A DNA stretch of 64,000 nucleotides from Anopheles merus (GCF_017562075.2 NC_054081.1:10848915-10912914); one strand, 5' to 3'; shown: positions 1 through 11,925, numbered from the stretch's first letter. The notes: generated from the sequence alone by a model not told the origin. Made by a program: numbers and translations.

Positions 1-2600
1 GTAGGAAAAAAACGACAAGGTTTTTTGATGATGCATGATCTGATAGCCATAGATAATGCTGCGAAGTTGAAAATCTCGTCATATTTCAGGAATTTACTGA
101 CATCTACTATAGAAGCAAAAATGCTTCAAAAAATGAATTTAGATTCAAACGATCGCTGGCCAAACCAAAAAACCTCATTTGGCCCGCAGGCCATCAGTTT
201 GACATCTCTGATCTATACCATCCGACCGTGTCATGTCACCCAAACGAAAAAAAAAAACAAAAAACCAAACCAAAAACAAAAAAACGAGCAAAAAATCGCT
301 CGAATGAACCGGCAAGCTGACGTTTGCTTTTAATGGAGAGCAAACCCCGATGGCCAGCGCCAAAGTGTTGCCAGGCGCTCATCCGCGCTGATCCGCGTTT
401 TACCCCGCCCATGGTTCGCCCCGGCTGGCTGCAGCCTGGCCATAATGATATGATAATAATCGTTTACGCCAGGCCCTTGCACAGCAGCCGGAGGAGGCAA
501 GGGCGTGGATCATCAAAGGCAGTGCCAGGTGGGTTGCGCAAATCGGTGTGTTGCAGCAAATAAAAATATGACAGAGCGGAGGACGAGGTACACCGACGTG
601 CCGCGTAAAAAAAACCCTTCGGTGTAAGGGCTTAAAACTTTCACCCTCTCAGCTGGCTGGTGGGTGGGGGGTTTTCCTTTTTTTTGCATTGACACGATGA
701 GGCACTTGAGCGATAGAGAGCACGTCGGGATGAAAAGAGGTATCAGAGAAGGAAAGAAGATAGAGAGAGGGAGAGAAAAAAACGCTCATCCAACCGAACC
801 GCCGGGGCTGGGTTGAGTGTAATTATAATGTCATTTAATTCAATTACCTTTCCCTTACTTAACGAATTTCACACTCAAACCGTGCGACGAAGATAATGCA
901 AAGAAGGGTGGTGAAATGCGCAGCGGAGGAAGGGGGAAAGAGAAAGAGAGTACTCTGTGTCCCGTCCGCACCGGACCACCCGGCAGCATGGCAGCAACGG
1001 TGCGACAGGATTTAGAATCTCCTCCGGGACATACGGACGAAAGTGCGAAAAGTGAAGCTTGCAGCGTGTGCGGGGCAAACACCTGCCTCCTCCCCCTTTT
1101 TTGTCCGCCTCTCCTGATCGTCTGTTTGCTTTCTGGGCAGGTGAGAAATTCAACCTCATTTACCAATTTGTGGCCGTTTCGGCACGGGACGACGGTGGCT
1201 CCAGCAGCCCGATTCCAGGGGGATCCGGAGATGATGCTTTCTGTGAACATTTTTTGTTTGTTTGCTTGTGTGTGTATGTGTGTGTGTTTGTGTGTGTGTC
1301 CTCTCCGATTCGAGCTAAGGGGTTTTGTGAAATTGGATTCGATCCGGTCGATCCGGCCCGGTGCGCTGGTGCGAATGACGCTATTGTACACCACTGCCCC
1401 AATCGATAATCTCTGCTCGAGCCTTCCAAACTTCAAGTGCGCCTTGTTTGGGGCGGTAAACGAGAAAAAATACCCCCTCCCCCCCCCCCCCCCCCCCTCT
1501 CTCTCTCATGTAATCAAACACTCAGACGAAGCCATAGATTACTGGAAATGATTTCTAAATTTACTCGGGCATTCGTGGGAATTCTATTCTCCGGCACGGG
1601 CACTGTCTTCCTCTTCTTGCCGCTCTCCGTTTCGTTCCCGGCTACCCCTTGGATGCCCAATGTGAAGAAAGCGAAAATATTTAACAGAGTCTCGAAACCG
1701 AAGTACACAAGCGTCCGGCAGTAGCGACTGAAATAACAATCAGCTGCTGTTTTAATTAAATGCATCAAATGCCCTTGCTGCGGCGAAGAGGAACCCGGTT
1801 GAAAGCGCAAAAATATTACTCCAGTCCTGCAAAGGACAATTTTAAAAGCATCTCACGTATACCACTGTTTGTGTGTGTATGTGTGTGTGTCTACTTGTGT
1901 AATCCATACCCACTGACTTATGGAGCACATTTTACAAGCCTTTGCACAGTGGTCGGAGTGAAAGTCAAAAAATTGAATTACTTATTCCGTTAATCTGAGT
2001 AAAGCAATGTTGTCTACAGAATGAAACTAAGGAAACGAATTTTCAGACCTCTATTGCTATTAGTTATAAAGATACAAAATCTCAAACACTGCAGTTGTGA
2101 AAAAGTCCAGCTTGACAATTTTAATCTCTGCAAACCAGTGAACTTCAACAATTTCCCAAAAAAAATGAAAATTAATATGTTTTAGAAAGATTTTAATCTT
2201 TTTTCAACAAAGATGTTAAATTTATGAACATGTGTGTATCAGTTTAGAAGTTAAAGAGTAAAGTGTGCCCTACTTTCTCTTCAATTTCTCAATCATTTAT
2301 CTTTGACATCAAGCCACATTTAAACATTTCAAACACCGTCCCATGTGTACCACGTCAAAGGTTTACATCCAAACAAAAGATCTGTATTGAAATTAGTCAC
2401 TGCTTCGCACAACTTTGGCATATATTGGCATTTTAATAACAGTATGACGCTTTCAATAGAGCAAACAGTTTTCTGGTTAAGAATTATTCTTGGGGTGTTT
2501 GGAGTAGGTTTCTATGAAAATTTGATCATTTCATGCGATGATCAGCGATGATGTGAAGATTGAACATCAATATGTACTATCCAAGTCACTTTCGAATGTA
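1..2600. other. Non-coding spacer or intron, no gene seen
   Basis: I see no recognisable coding sequence on either strand. The short open frames here are GC-rich chance frames or run through microsatellites. There is an imperfect TG tract at about 1267-1301, a C homopolymer at about 1480-1497 followed by CT repeats, and another TG tract near 1869-1892. The sequence becomes AT-rich after about 2000. If the receptor gene at 9679 continues to the left, this stretch is probably intronic; that is inference. Confidence 0.5.
1480..1508. repeat. C homopolymer plus CT microsatellite
   Basis: A run of about 18 C followed by CT dinucleotides. It interrupts any reading frame and is a likely site of assembly length error. 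Confidence 0.85.
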
Positions 2601-2609
2601 AACATCATT

Positions 2610-3405
2610 ACAGGGTTGCCAAGCCAGTATCCAATGTAAACATTGTTTTTCACCGGAGGCAAAATGTTGTTCCACATCGATCTAAAATTTCATTTCCATC
2701 ATAATATTTTTGTTCATTTCTACAGCATGATTTTCAACGCGACTCAAGAGGGATTGACTTTGACAGTTCTTTGTTATGTGTTTAAAATCATGTGTTGAAA
2801 CTAAAACTTCATTTTTAAACAAATAAATCATTTGACCGCTGTTGAAAAACAGTTTAGATGCGATGAATAACAATGTTTACATTAGAAACTGACTTGAAAA
2901 ACGCTATAATCCACATCGATCTGATGTTTCATTTCCTTCTTCGTCATTTTTAATTGCTTCAGCATGATTTTCAACATGTCTCAAGCAGGATTATGTTTAC
3001 ATTCGAATAATTATGTTTACATTCGAAAGTGACGTGTAAAACCCTGTGTTCACCGCCTCCAAGATGTTTTTCAACAGCTGTCAAATGGTGTATATACATC
3101 AAACCAAAATTTCAGTTCTTGCACATGATTTTCAACACATCACAAGAAAAAACGGTAAAACTCAATCCAGGTTAAAACGTGTTGAACATCATGTGGAAGA
3201 ACTGAAAAAATGGTGGTGCAACATTTGACAGCTGTTGAAAAACATCTCGTAAGCAATGAAAAATGTTTTAGACATAAGAATTTGACTCGCAAAACCCTGT
3301 ATGATGGGAATGAAATATTGAAGTGATGTGAAATAACATTTTGCACGTGGTGAAAATAATGTTTACAATCGAAAGTGACTTGTGGAACCCTGTATTATAC
3401 AGCAT
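2610..3405. mobile_element. Cluster of long-arm inverted-repeat elements (family A)
   Basis: The motif CAGGGTTTTCCAAGTCAC and its complement, followed inward by TTTCGAATGTAAAC and ATTCACCGC, recurs through this block (near 2613, 2880, 3020, 3285, 3345 and 3395). Inner arms such as GATGTTTTTCAACAGCTGTCAAA also appear in both orientations (for example 3062 and 3225), so copies are arranged head to head and partly overlap. The same family fills 55430-57147. No transposase is visible, so these are non-autonomous fold-back or MITE-like copies. A TA precedes the CAGGG end at 2613, consistent with TA target use. Copy boundaries are approximate because the copies are diverged. Confidence 0.75.
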
Positions 3406-3599
3406 GTCTGCAATGAATGGTTCGAACATCCAGTACTTTGCTCATAGAAATGTTTTATATGAATATCACGATATATTTTTTATATATGTTTTCATGAAAT
3501 GGCGGTCTATCATAAACAAAGCTTTTACAAGGTCAGGAAAAATCAAATCCATCAAGATCGTCGTCCTGTAGCAATAACTGGTAGTCTGGGAACGTAGTC

Positions 3600-6050
3600 T
3601 ATTAAGTATAACCCCGAATGTCAGTTACGGAGCCAAAGAAGAGCATGTATGGGTAATAGGGTTTTGTTTGAATAATGTATATATTTGCTACATAATCATA
3701 AAATAACCCTATTTTGTTTAATCAAGATTTTCAATGCTATATTAAATTTTAATGTATGTATTAATAAGAACTCATGTATTAAATTAAAAATAATTCTTTC
3801 CCGCTTTTTATTAAACGATGCCCACTGTGCATTGTGCGCCTGAACCAGGCGTCAGTTAACTCTTGAATTTTAATTGTTAAGCACGCTGTTAAAACTTGTT
3901 CCGGACAGCTTCCAGTATGGATCCGGATCACGTACTGCAGCAGCCCCCTGTGCCAGCCAAATGCTAATGCATTTTACATCGGTAAGCTCCGGCTGCCAGC
4001 GAGTGTCCGATCGTGCGCTGTCCCAGCCAAGCTGCACATTTACTTTTGGGCTCTGTTGCTCTTTCAGCTTTCCCCTGCTCGGAGTGCTGTCAATTGCATT
4101 TGCGTACGATTTGCTACGGAAACGGACCATTTCGATCGTACTCCATTTACTGTACCACTTTGACCTCACATCGTTTGACAGTGTTAACTTGCATCTGAAG
4201 CACGTTTGTTTTACGCATGCCATAGATTCGGGCGCGCTTCTTTCGTCGTTAGCGATTGGCTGGGCCCACCACTATGCAACCCGCAGTACAAATCACCGTC
4301 CGCTGTGGCGGCAAAATGTTCTGCAAAATGCCTTGCTACAAACTTTCACGCAAAAATCCTTTAAAATCCACTCCACGCGTAGACTGGGGCGTTACCTCCG
4401 CCTGCCTGTCCTTGTTCGCGTTGCTCCATAATCGCATAAACTCCACTACCATTAGCATTTGGTTTTGCTGTTAGTTTTTAACCTTGTCGCGGCACCACTC
4501 AGTCCCTTGACCCAACGCTACCCTTGTTATTGTGGCCGGCGCGTAGCGCGGCATCAATCAAAAACGAGTTAACGCGCGCGCGCGCTCTCTGCTTGCCGCT
4601 AATCAATTATCTTAGATTTTCATCCCCCATCGGTGCCTTGTCGTCGGCGCCGCATGACACATAATCTTCCACCACCCCCTCCCACTTCTTCTTCGTCTAT
4701 TGGCCCTCGGATGGGGAGGATGAACGCTTTCTCATTATCTTTCACAGCTGCGGGGTTCCAAACGAAGCTAATCGCACAAATTGGCTCGAACCAATTAAGG
4801 GTTGCCTCGGTCGGCCAGGGTGCCCGTTCCGCACCGGCTCGTCCTACGGGCTGCCGCGGGAACATAATTTTATTAGCGCCCGTCCGCACGAACGGAACGC
4901 AACCGGGCGGCCTCTACAACTTCGGCCCCGGAATGGACAGTTTTCAGACAATCGTGTCACGAACGGAACGATTCTAATTTGATAGAATTAATTTCCATTT
5001 TGCAATATCATTTATTATGCTCAGCGGCCCCGACTGGGGCTGGGGTGTGCTAGCGTCGTCGTTTTTTTCTATTTTTTTTTTTTTTGGTTAAGATGCCCAC
5101 TCAGTAGCGTCTTCCGAAGGGAGTCAATTAACGTGCGGTAAAACACTGCTGCTGCTACTGCTTCTTGGGCCCGTTGGCAGAGATCAGCTGTTAAGGTGAC
5201 AATTTTGTTATGCGGATTGCATCGCTGTAGGCGCTTTCTGACACCGAAGGATGATTTGCTTGCCAGTATTGGGTTGGATATTTTCCTTGAAGCAAGATGT
5301 ATACAAAATTGTCACACGCAAGTTAAGCAACTAGCATAGCCAAGTCCTCCTTCCTATGATTCGTTAGTTTTCTTTCAACACATAACAGCAACCATTATCA
5401 ATGCACAAACGCTCATTGAGTGTTTATTTCAAAACGTCAAATTTGGATTTGCAAATTTGCTGTCTTGCTTCAGCTCCTCCTTTATGCAACATAAAATTGC
5501 TTACGGTCTTGAAATACCTCAGGAGTGTCCGGAATCGCTCACGGTCTCGCGCCTTCGTCGGCCAATCCGTTATCACGGCCTTAATGGCGGACACCTCCAC
5601 ACCATCCTGGACGCAAAACACGCTCTGATCCGACTCACGCTTTAGATTCAACGAAGCATGTCTATTAAGCCGTATGTACGCGAATAGCATATTTGTTCAC
5701 AATGTGCAATCGTATAGAGATATCTTCTTAAAAAAACTTACGAAAATCTCTGTAAAAGAGAGAGAGAACTTACTGCAGAACCGACCTCAACTGACAGGTT
5801 CGGCAGAAAACTAACAATTGAATGATTGATCCGATTAAATGATCCGGATCATCATTATGAATGAACCGGAACTGAGCCGATCTACGAAAAGATCCGATTT
5901 TAAATATATAGTCCCTGCGTTGTCCATCGTGACAGGTTATTTGAGGTGAATTAATTTCTCAGACTGTAGAATTGACGGTAAGCGACCGGGCTTTTGGCCC
6001 GAGATAAGTGAATTCTTGGTGAATTACAAAAGGGCGTTCTCCTATTTGTA
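3600..6050. other. Non-coding stretch
   Basis: No gene is supported. A small inverted repeat (AATAGGGTT at about 3656 and AACCCTATT at about 3705) lies in AT-rich DNA. From 3860 to 4980 the sequence is GC-richer and unique-looking, with an alternating GC tract near 4572-4583. A GATCCG-rich block with several related short repeats lies near 5825-5900. The longest frame (3874-4431 +) shows no family signature. Confidence 0.5.
5217..5234 (-). repeat. Weak copy of the dispersed 19-bp motif
   Basis: TTGCATCGCTGTAGGCGC matches the minus orientation of the dispersed motif at about 14 of 18 positions. The two conserved blocks (TTGCAT and TAGGCGC) are kept but the spacer differs. It is listed as a marginal member. 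Confidence 0.4.
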
Positions 6051-6060
6051 CATTACCCCT

Positions 6061-6336
6061 TCATAAGTTTGGATTTGTAGCTGGTAGGCTCGCTAATGTT
6101 GCCACCATCAGTTTGGTCTTTGTGTCGTCTATCTGCAGTCTGAGGTTTTCTGCCACCTCCCCAATCTTTTGGTAGGCTACTGTTTCAAAGGAGAGCCGCA
6201 GACCAGTAATATATACATCATCAACGTTTGCCAGGATCTGGGTTAGCTTATAGAAGATGGTTCCAGAAGTCTCCACCCTCGAGTCCCGGATGGCCCTATT
6301 TAGCTCCAAGTAGAATAGGATACCGGTCTGCGGCCG
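6061..6336 (-). pseudogene. Non-LTR retrotransposon reverse transcriptase fragment A
   Basis: The minus strand encodes about 92 residues that read as the palm of a non-LTR reverse transcriptase: a segment ELNRAIRDSRVETSGTIFY, then LANVDDVYITG at the catalytic box, then ENLRLQIDDTKTKLM, the block that normally follows the catalytic aspartates. The usual Y/F-A-D-D is replaced by N-V-D-D, so both aspartates survive but their context is altered. The frame has no N-terminal RT blocks, endonuclease or 3' end. At its upstream side it meets the SINE at 6336. It is a truncated, dead copy. The clade (RTE- or CR1-like) is not resolved by eye. Confidence 0.85.
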
Positions 6337-6549
6337 GTCTGGTGGTACAGTCATCATCTCGTACGACTTAACAACATGTCCGTCATAGGTTCAAGCCCCG
6401 AATGGACCGTGGTCCCATACGTAGGACTGACTATCCTATGGTAATAAATGTTATGATAATAAATAAGTCACTGAAAGCCAAGCCCACTAGTGGTACAGGC
6501 AGGCCTTGACAGACAACGGTTGTTTTGCGAAAAGAAGAAGAAGAAGAAT
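6336..6549 (+). mobile_element. tRNA-derived SINE with GAA tail
   Basis: TGGTACAGTCA (6343-6353) resembles a pol III A box, and GGTTCAAGCC (6389-6398) is a near-consensus B box about 46 bp later, the spacing expected of a tRNA-derived head. The body continues through GCCAAGCCCACTAGTGG and ends in a (GAA)n microsatellite at about 6530-6549, a typical retroposon 3' tail. It carries no open frame. It lies between two reverse-transcriptase remnants of the same general type, on the opposite strand, so it was probably mobilised by such an element. A related GAA-tailed sequence is at 44938-45083. Confidence 0.7.
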
Positions 6550-6599
6550 AGGAGACCAGCTTTGGTGACAGCATAAGACCCTGAGTTCAGTCCCTGGCT

Positions 6600-7390
6600 G
6601 CAGCCTCCAATCTATGTAGACATCCGATCTTCAACATCTCGCTGTGCTCCCCTGCGCCCCATGGCGAACTGGGAGTCGCTGTTGAACACCTTCTTGACGG
6701 GGCATGATTCCGGCATCCTGAATTCTGTATCTCAGCAGTCGATGAAGCTCATAGTATGCACGATTTCCCTGCACAATGCGTCTCCAGATATCGCTGCTGG
6801 TGTCGTTATCTGAAGTAACGACCATTCCTAGATAGCAGAGCTCCTCAACTACCTTTAGATTATCACCGTCAACTAATATACTGCTTCCCAGTTGATCTAA
6901 GTCTCCAGCAAGCAGGTACTTCGTCTTCGTCGGATTGATTCTCAATCAAATTCTTGTTGCTTCAGTCGGGTGTACGTCTCATACACCTTCTTACCGATAA
7001 TGTCGATGTCATCCGCGAAGAAATTGGAGCGACCGGTAGAAGTTCGTGCCACGGATGTCGTTGTCTAGCGCCTGGCCTTGCTATCATCTACGGCTTTGAA
7101 GTCAATGAAGCGATCGTACATGTTGAGTTTGTATTCCTCCATCTTCTCCAAGATCTGCGGCATGGTGAAGACCTAATCAGTGGTTGATTTTCCGTTCCGG
7201 ATCTTCTTTGCTAGTTTCTGAACAGCGAGAAGGCGACATTCAACACCGTAATACCCCCGAAGTTGTTGCAGTCCAGCCTGTCTCCCTTCTTGTATATAGG
7301 GGTAGATGATGCCGAGACCCAAATCACAAGGCATCGATCCCACACCTCAGTAATATTTCGCACGTTCGTTCCTCAGCTTGAAGGAACTGC
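6600..7390 (-). pseudogene. Non-LTR retrotransposon reverse transcriptase fragment B
   Basis: Reading the minus strand from about 7390 downward gives, in shifted frames, an RT fingers region (GIIYPYIQEGR, then a segment ending KIRNGKSTTD), then FTMPQILEKMEEYKLNMYDR and IDFKAVDD, then the catalytic box FADDIDII (6996-7019), then a C-terminal stretch beginning MRINPTKTKYLLAG at 6945 with VVEELCYLGMVVTSDNDTSS. This order is that of a non-LTR ORF2. Frame changes and a missing segment between IDFKAVDD and FADD show it is broken. It is distinct from fragment A: both contain the catalytic box and the block after it, so they are two copies of related elements, not two halves of one. Confidence 0.85.
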
Positions 7391-7528
7391 CAAGATGTTA
7401 TTTGAACCATATTTGCTTACTTAACTTGCTCCCTCTTTACTCTTTAGGCTAGATCGTTATTTCGCAACGAAAACAAAGGCTCATCCAATCAAGCCCTGAA
7501 AGGGGCAACAACTATTTTGGAGCGAATT

Positions 7529-7545
7529 GCCCTAATGTATGCAAT
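7529..7545 (+). repeat. Weak copy of the dispersed 19-bp motif
   Basis: GCCCTAATGTATGCAAT keeps the TGTATGCAA core and a shortened C-rich left block. It is marginal. Confidence 0.4.
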
Positions 7546-8518
7546 CGGCGCGCAAACCGGTACGCGCTTTATCATTTTGTTATTGATGCCCGAGAGCTTT
7601 CCCGGCGAGTCAAACCTCAGTCAGGGACGACACAGGAGTAAAATAACATTGCCCCTTCGCTCACAAGCGGGCGCAATTGCTCGCAACCCTACCGCTTACC
7701 TACCTATGCAAGCCAGCCAATCAAATGCGTGTGTGTGTGTGTGTGTGTGTATGGGCTTTGTTATGATTGCGACATTGATTCTAGCGCTCCTGGCGCTGTG
7801 TAGCAATCACGGCAAGCCTCAGTAGACGGCACTCTAAAGCGCCAATTATCGCAATAACATCGCGCGGCAATTCATTGCCAGGCACGCTAATTGAAAATTT
7901 GCACCGAGCGAGCCCCCTGGTTTGAAGCAGTGTTAACGTTCGGCGGTACCGGCTGAGATTCCCGATAGCTTGCCAGCCCCCCCCTCTCCCCTTCATCTTG
8001 CATCTGGCAGCGGCTCATCAAGACGTGACACGACGTCACGAAGCAATCTTCATCGACAACATGCACACATTGGCCGATCGTGCGGCGCGAGGGCGGCGGC
8101 AGAGCTACTTTTGTAGCGCCATTTATGTTGTACCGCACAATAAATCCTTCCCAGCTTGCCCACCTGCCCAGACCCACTTCAGGGTATCATGCGAACCCCC
8201 GTAGAGCCGGCCGTGTTCACAATTCACAAAAGAGCCCGGACCGGTGGCAAGTGAATCAGTTCATTATGGAAATGAAAGCCACTCATCAAGCCGGCTGACG
8301 GTCGTCGTCGTCATCGTTTTGGGGGTTCGGTGCCGGCATCCATCATCTCCAACCGTGCGGCAACGGTCCGAGCGCATACCCTCCGTCCCATCCCCGCCCG
8401 ACAGTGCTCACTTGGACGGCATCCGAGCGTCTCGTTAACACACGCACATGTTCATTCACGAGCCCAATCGAAACTGTTGGATGACAAATTGTCTCCACCC
8501 GGAGCACTGGCCCGTCCC

Positions 8519-8527
8519 GTTCTCTCA

Positions 8528-8576
<49 letters not shown>

Positions 8577-8583
8577 TCTCTCC
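8519..8583. repeat. TC microsatellite
   Basis: TC dinucleotides for about 60 bp with a few interruptions (CATTC, TTTC, CCC). Confidence 0.95.
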
Positions 8584-9400
8584 CTTGCACTCGGTTATTC
8601 TAAAGGTTTAACAAACGTTCACACATCTTTCTTGCTGCTAGCCAAATGCTGCGGTTAGCGGCCTTTTCCTCCCACCCGCCTTCCCTTCGTGGGCACTCCA
8701 AACACATATACACGCCCTCTAGGGGTTGTTAGGATGTGTAATTTTGGCATTTGTTTTCGCCGACTGAAAGCCCGGCCAGCGGGAGGGGGCAGCCCAGCCC
8801 GCTTGTTGCTGATTTCGACAGCGGTGGCAAACCGTTCGCCCCTTTCCACCCGGCTCCCTTCCCCACCGCCCGGAGCGCACAGCATGGTCGACCGGGGTTT
8901 TCCGGCCCGTCCTATCATTGCTCTGTCCCCCCCCCCTCGGGGGAAGCGTTAAGTGTGGAAGGAAGACAAAGGAGGAGTAGGAGAAGGGCGAGTTATCGCT
9001 CGAGCCCAGCAGCCCGGTTCCTCCTAAGCGAGCGTACGAGCCGCCCCCAAGAACGGGCATTTATCAGCATCAAATCACGCGTCGCATATGCTAAAGACGT
9101 TGACGTTGGTTTCTGTGCGGGTGTTAGTGCGTGTGCGTGCCTGTGCGCGTGTGTGCGCTTTTATCAAACGACACAATGGCGACGGCGTCAGAGCAGGCGA
9201 TGGTCCTGTCTTGCTTGCTTGCTTGCTTCCTTTTTACGACCCATTGCAAGGTTGGCTGCAAAGACGCAGGATACATCGCAAGAGAGCGAAGGACTGCTAG
9301 GCTTAGATTTTTAGAAATGAAATAAAGCCAGCGTTTTCTGGGCCGTACACCAGGCGGCTTGTGGCCACCGACAGTGTACCGACCGAATCGGTGGTATCAG

Positions 9401-9439
9401 TGCCACACCACACACACATGGCCCAAGTGTGGTGTGGCA
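9401..9439. other. Perfect 13-bp stem hairpin
   Basis: TGCCACACCACAC (9401-9413) and GTGTGGTGTGGCA (9427-9439) are exact reverse complements around a 13-nt loop, about 240 bp before the splice acceptor of the TM5 exon. It could be an intronic RNA structure, or simply the result of CA/TG-rich sequence. No coding role is seen. Confidence 0.7.
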
Positions 9440-9678
9440 AAATAAATACGATGAATTGAGAGGATTTATTACGCAACAGCGGTTCCAGCGGAGCTGCATA
9501 CCGTCAACGAGGACGGCATGAGTTTTGATGAGTAGTAGAGCTCCGCTAGAGTAGAGTAGATTCCGTAGCAATTTAACCGTTCCATTGCGTTCCAAACGCA
9601 ACTCACTGAGACCAGTCCTGTGGTCAGTGGACCTGTTTTCTTATCTCACCGCTTCTTCGCTTTCCAATCTTCTTCCAG

Positions 9679-9837
9679 CTGAGCCAAGACATCGGGTACG
9701 TGCTGTACTCGGCGCTCGGATCGTTCTACATTCCGAGCTGCATCATGGTATTCGTCTACATCCGGATCTACTTTGCGGCGAAGGCCCGGGCCCGGCGCGG
9801 TATACGCAAGAAGCCGCTCAAGCCACCGAGCGAACAG
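9679..9837 (+). CDS. Octalpha2R: Octopamine receptor alpha2-like, TM5 exon
   Basis: This internal exon encodes 53 residues. After LSQDIGYV comes the fifth membrane helix (LYSALGSFYIPSC, IMVFVYIRIYFAA) and then the basic start of the third intracellular loop (KARARRGIRKK). The helix has the two serines used by amine receptors (YSALGS), the conserved proline (IP) and the helix-end tyrosine (VYIRIY). It starts after the acceptor TTCTTCCAG ending at 9678 and stops at the donor CAG|GTAAGA, with the last codon complete (phase 0), so it joins in frame to 12603. Family knowledge: this receptor binds octopamine, couples mainly to Gi and sits in the neuronal plasma membrane. The subtype is inferred from similarity to insect alpha2-adrenergic-like octopamine receptors; tyramine, serotonin and dopamine receptors are less good fits. 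TM1-TM4 exons lie outside the window. Confidence 0.88.
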
Positions 9838-10495
9838 GTAAGATGGACGAGGCGAGGCGTGCCAAACCGATCGTCTTCGCTGTTTGAAACCGTTACGCAT
9901 ATTCTTTAGGCGGTTAATTGAACGTTCCCGATCATCTCGTAGGAATTTTGTTTTGTTTGTTTCACACAGTCGTTCACCGTAAAGGCAAAACAATAGGAGA
10001 TTTAGAATAAAGTTACATTTCAATATTAGGCATCAATTTTTGATATTGTGCATGAATTTTCCCCTCTAAGGCATCAACTTTGGAGAGTGCGCATCAATTT
10101 TTGACTGTAACGCACCTGTGTTTGTCTGTATTTCTCAACAATTTCTTACTATTGTATAAATCGTGATACATTTACTTACAGTCAAAAACACCTTAGAGCA
10201 GAGACGTCAAACTGGTAGCCCGCGACCTCTTGCAGTGAAATTAATTTTGTATTTCTGCTTCTATAGTTCATGCCAGACAACTTCGGACACCTGAACTATG
10301 AAGAGATTTTCAACATGGCAGGTTTTTCTGCCAATTGTCATAAAACCTTATGTGTACTGCCTCAACCTTCTCACCACGCATGTTATCACAAAAAGCCAAG
10401 AATTCCCAAAAATTGCTCTAGTTATAGAATAAACACTCAAAATGTGTTAAGTTGGTATAAAACATCCAAATTTTGAGCATATCAGAGGCCATATA

Positions 10496-11582
10496 GGGTA
10501 ACTGTACCAGTTTTTGGCAATGTACCTGTTTTCGGCAGGGTAACTAAAAACGTGAAATTGGGCAAAAATGTGGTAAAAAAAATGTCACAAGACACAATTT
10601 TGTAGTGAAAGAATACTCATTTGTTATTCATATACGAAATTTCACACCATTTCCTTGCGTATTTTCCAAAATATCAACTAAATTGTGTAGAGCTCAGCAT
10701 TTTTCGGCACCTGCCAATAGCTCGGCAGGTTTTGTGATTAAGAAAACCATAACAGTAAAATAATGAAAAAGTGGTGCATATTAAAGATTTTATGCTTATT
10801 TAATTTATTCAAAATTATTCGGAATTTTAAAATCACGATAAACAAGTTATTTTTCACTTTCAATGCTGCCGAAAATAGGTACACAGTAAATGTTCATTTT
10901 TGACAGCTCAATGTTGTGGGCTCCTGCCGAAACTCGGAACAATAACACACCTTGGATTTGGCTGAATATTCCTTTAAAACTTGTTCTGAACACTACAATG
11001 CGTATGTCGACGCATAATAAGACCTTTCTTGTTTCAAATATCAAGGATTTCACGACAAATAATGCAATAACTTAAGAGAAAAATAATTATTTGTAAGCCA
11101 GATGGTGCCGTACGCTATAACCGTCCACCTGTCAATTTTCTTCAATGGCTGCTCTGTTTAAATGTCGCATCAAAAAGGCTGTCAAAACGGGCCAAAATAA
11201 GCAACGTAAAATTAATAATTAAAGTGCTTTTTCACATCAATCTCATCAAAGTGATAGTGTTAAAATGCTTTAAACATTTTTATCTATCTATTTACATTGA
11301 TAAAAACATTTTCCGACCCGTATTCGCGATGCCGAAAATAGGAACACAGCCTGCCGAAAACAGGAACAAACTGCCGAAAATAGGAGCAAAATCAATGTTT
11401 GTATTTTCACGAATATTTGTGAAAAAGGGCTTTGAAACGGCAAATAAAAAAAAGCATAACATACTACGATAGTCTGTCAACCAAAATAACATCACTTTCA
11501 TGAAAAATAATAAAAAAGTAGGTGTATGAGCAGTTTTTGTGAAACTGCTGCACTAGCCTGCCGAAAACTGGTACAGCTACCC
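10496..11582. mobile_element. GGGTA-ended element with reiterated subterminal motif (copy 1)
   Basis: Terminal repeats GGGTAACTGTACCAGTTTTT and (from the right) GGGTAGCTGTACCAGTTTTC agree over 22 of 24 bp and are flanked by TA on both sides (10494-10495, 11583-11584), suggesting the IS630-Tc1-mariner superfamily. Inside, the motif TGCCGAAAAYAGGWACA recurs in several copies near both ends (about 10528, 10700, 10865, 10925, 11330, 11350, 11370 and 11560). I find no transposase. It is nested in the hAT-like element at 10199-12109. A design twin lies at 53130-54185. Confidence 0.8.
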
Positions 11583-11637
11583 TAGCATATTGAAAATAAT
11601 CTGCCTCAAACCTTCTTTAGTAGCACATAAACAGTAT

Positions 11638-11925
11638 GGCGTCATCCCTCAATTACGTAACGCAAATATTTTAATTTTCCAACTCCCTCTCCAGCTAGTA
11701 TAACAAATTGTAACGTTGGAAGTACCCCTCTCCCCCTCTCCCAAATTACGTAACTTATGGACCCCACCCCCTCAAACAGCTTAGTTTATTACATTTATGT
11801 AACAATTTATTTCACGTTACGTAACAAAAGTTAAAAAACCCCGTCTCCCCCATGTAACAAATCGTAACGTTTGACGATATCCCCTCCACTCCCCTTTCAG
11901 CGTTACATAATTGATGGATGACACC
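11638..11925. mobile_element. MITE with TAT target duplication
   Basis: The ends GGCGTCATCCCTCAATTACG and (from the right) GGTGTCATCCATCAATTATG form imperfect terminal repeats of about 26 bp. TAT directly flanks both sides (11635-11637, 11926-11928). The interior has repeated ACGTAAC/GTAACG and runs of CCCCTC. At 288 bp it has no coding capacity. This agrees with mosquito MITE families that use a 3-bp target. It is a second, independent insertion in the hAT-like element. Confidence 0.8.

Larger units (their letters stand above)
7391..9678. other. Probable intron immediately 5' of the TM5 exon
   Basis: No exon is recognisable. The stretch holds a TG microsatellite (about 7727-7750), a long TC tract (8519-8583), C-runs and a perfect hairpin (9401-9439), and ends in a pyrimidine tract and AG at 9677-9678 that serves as the splice acceptor. 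I searched for class-A hallmarks of TM1-TM4 (the GN of TM1, LAxxD, DRY, the W of TM4) and found none. Confidence 0.55.
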
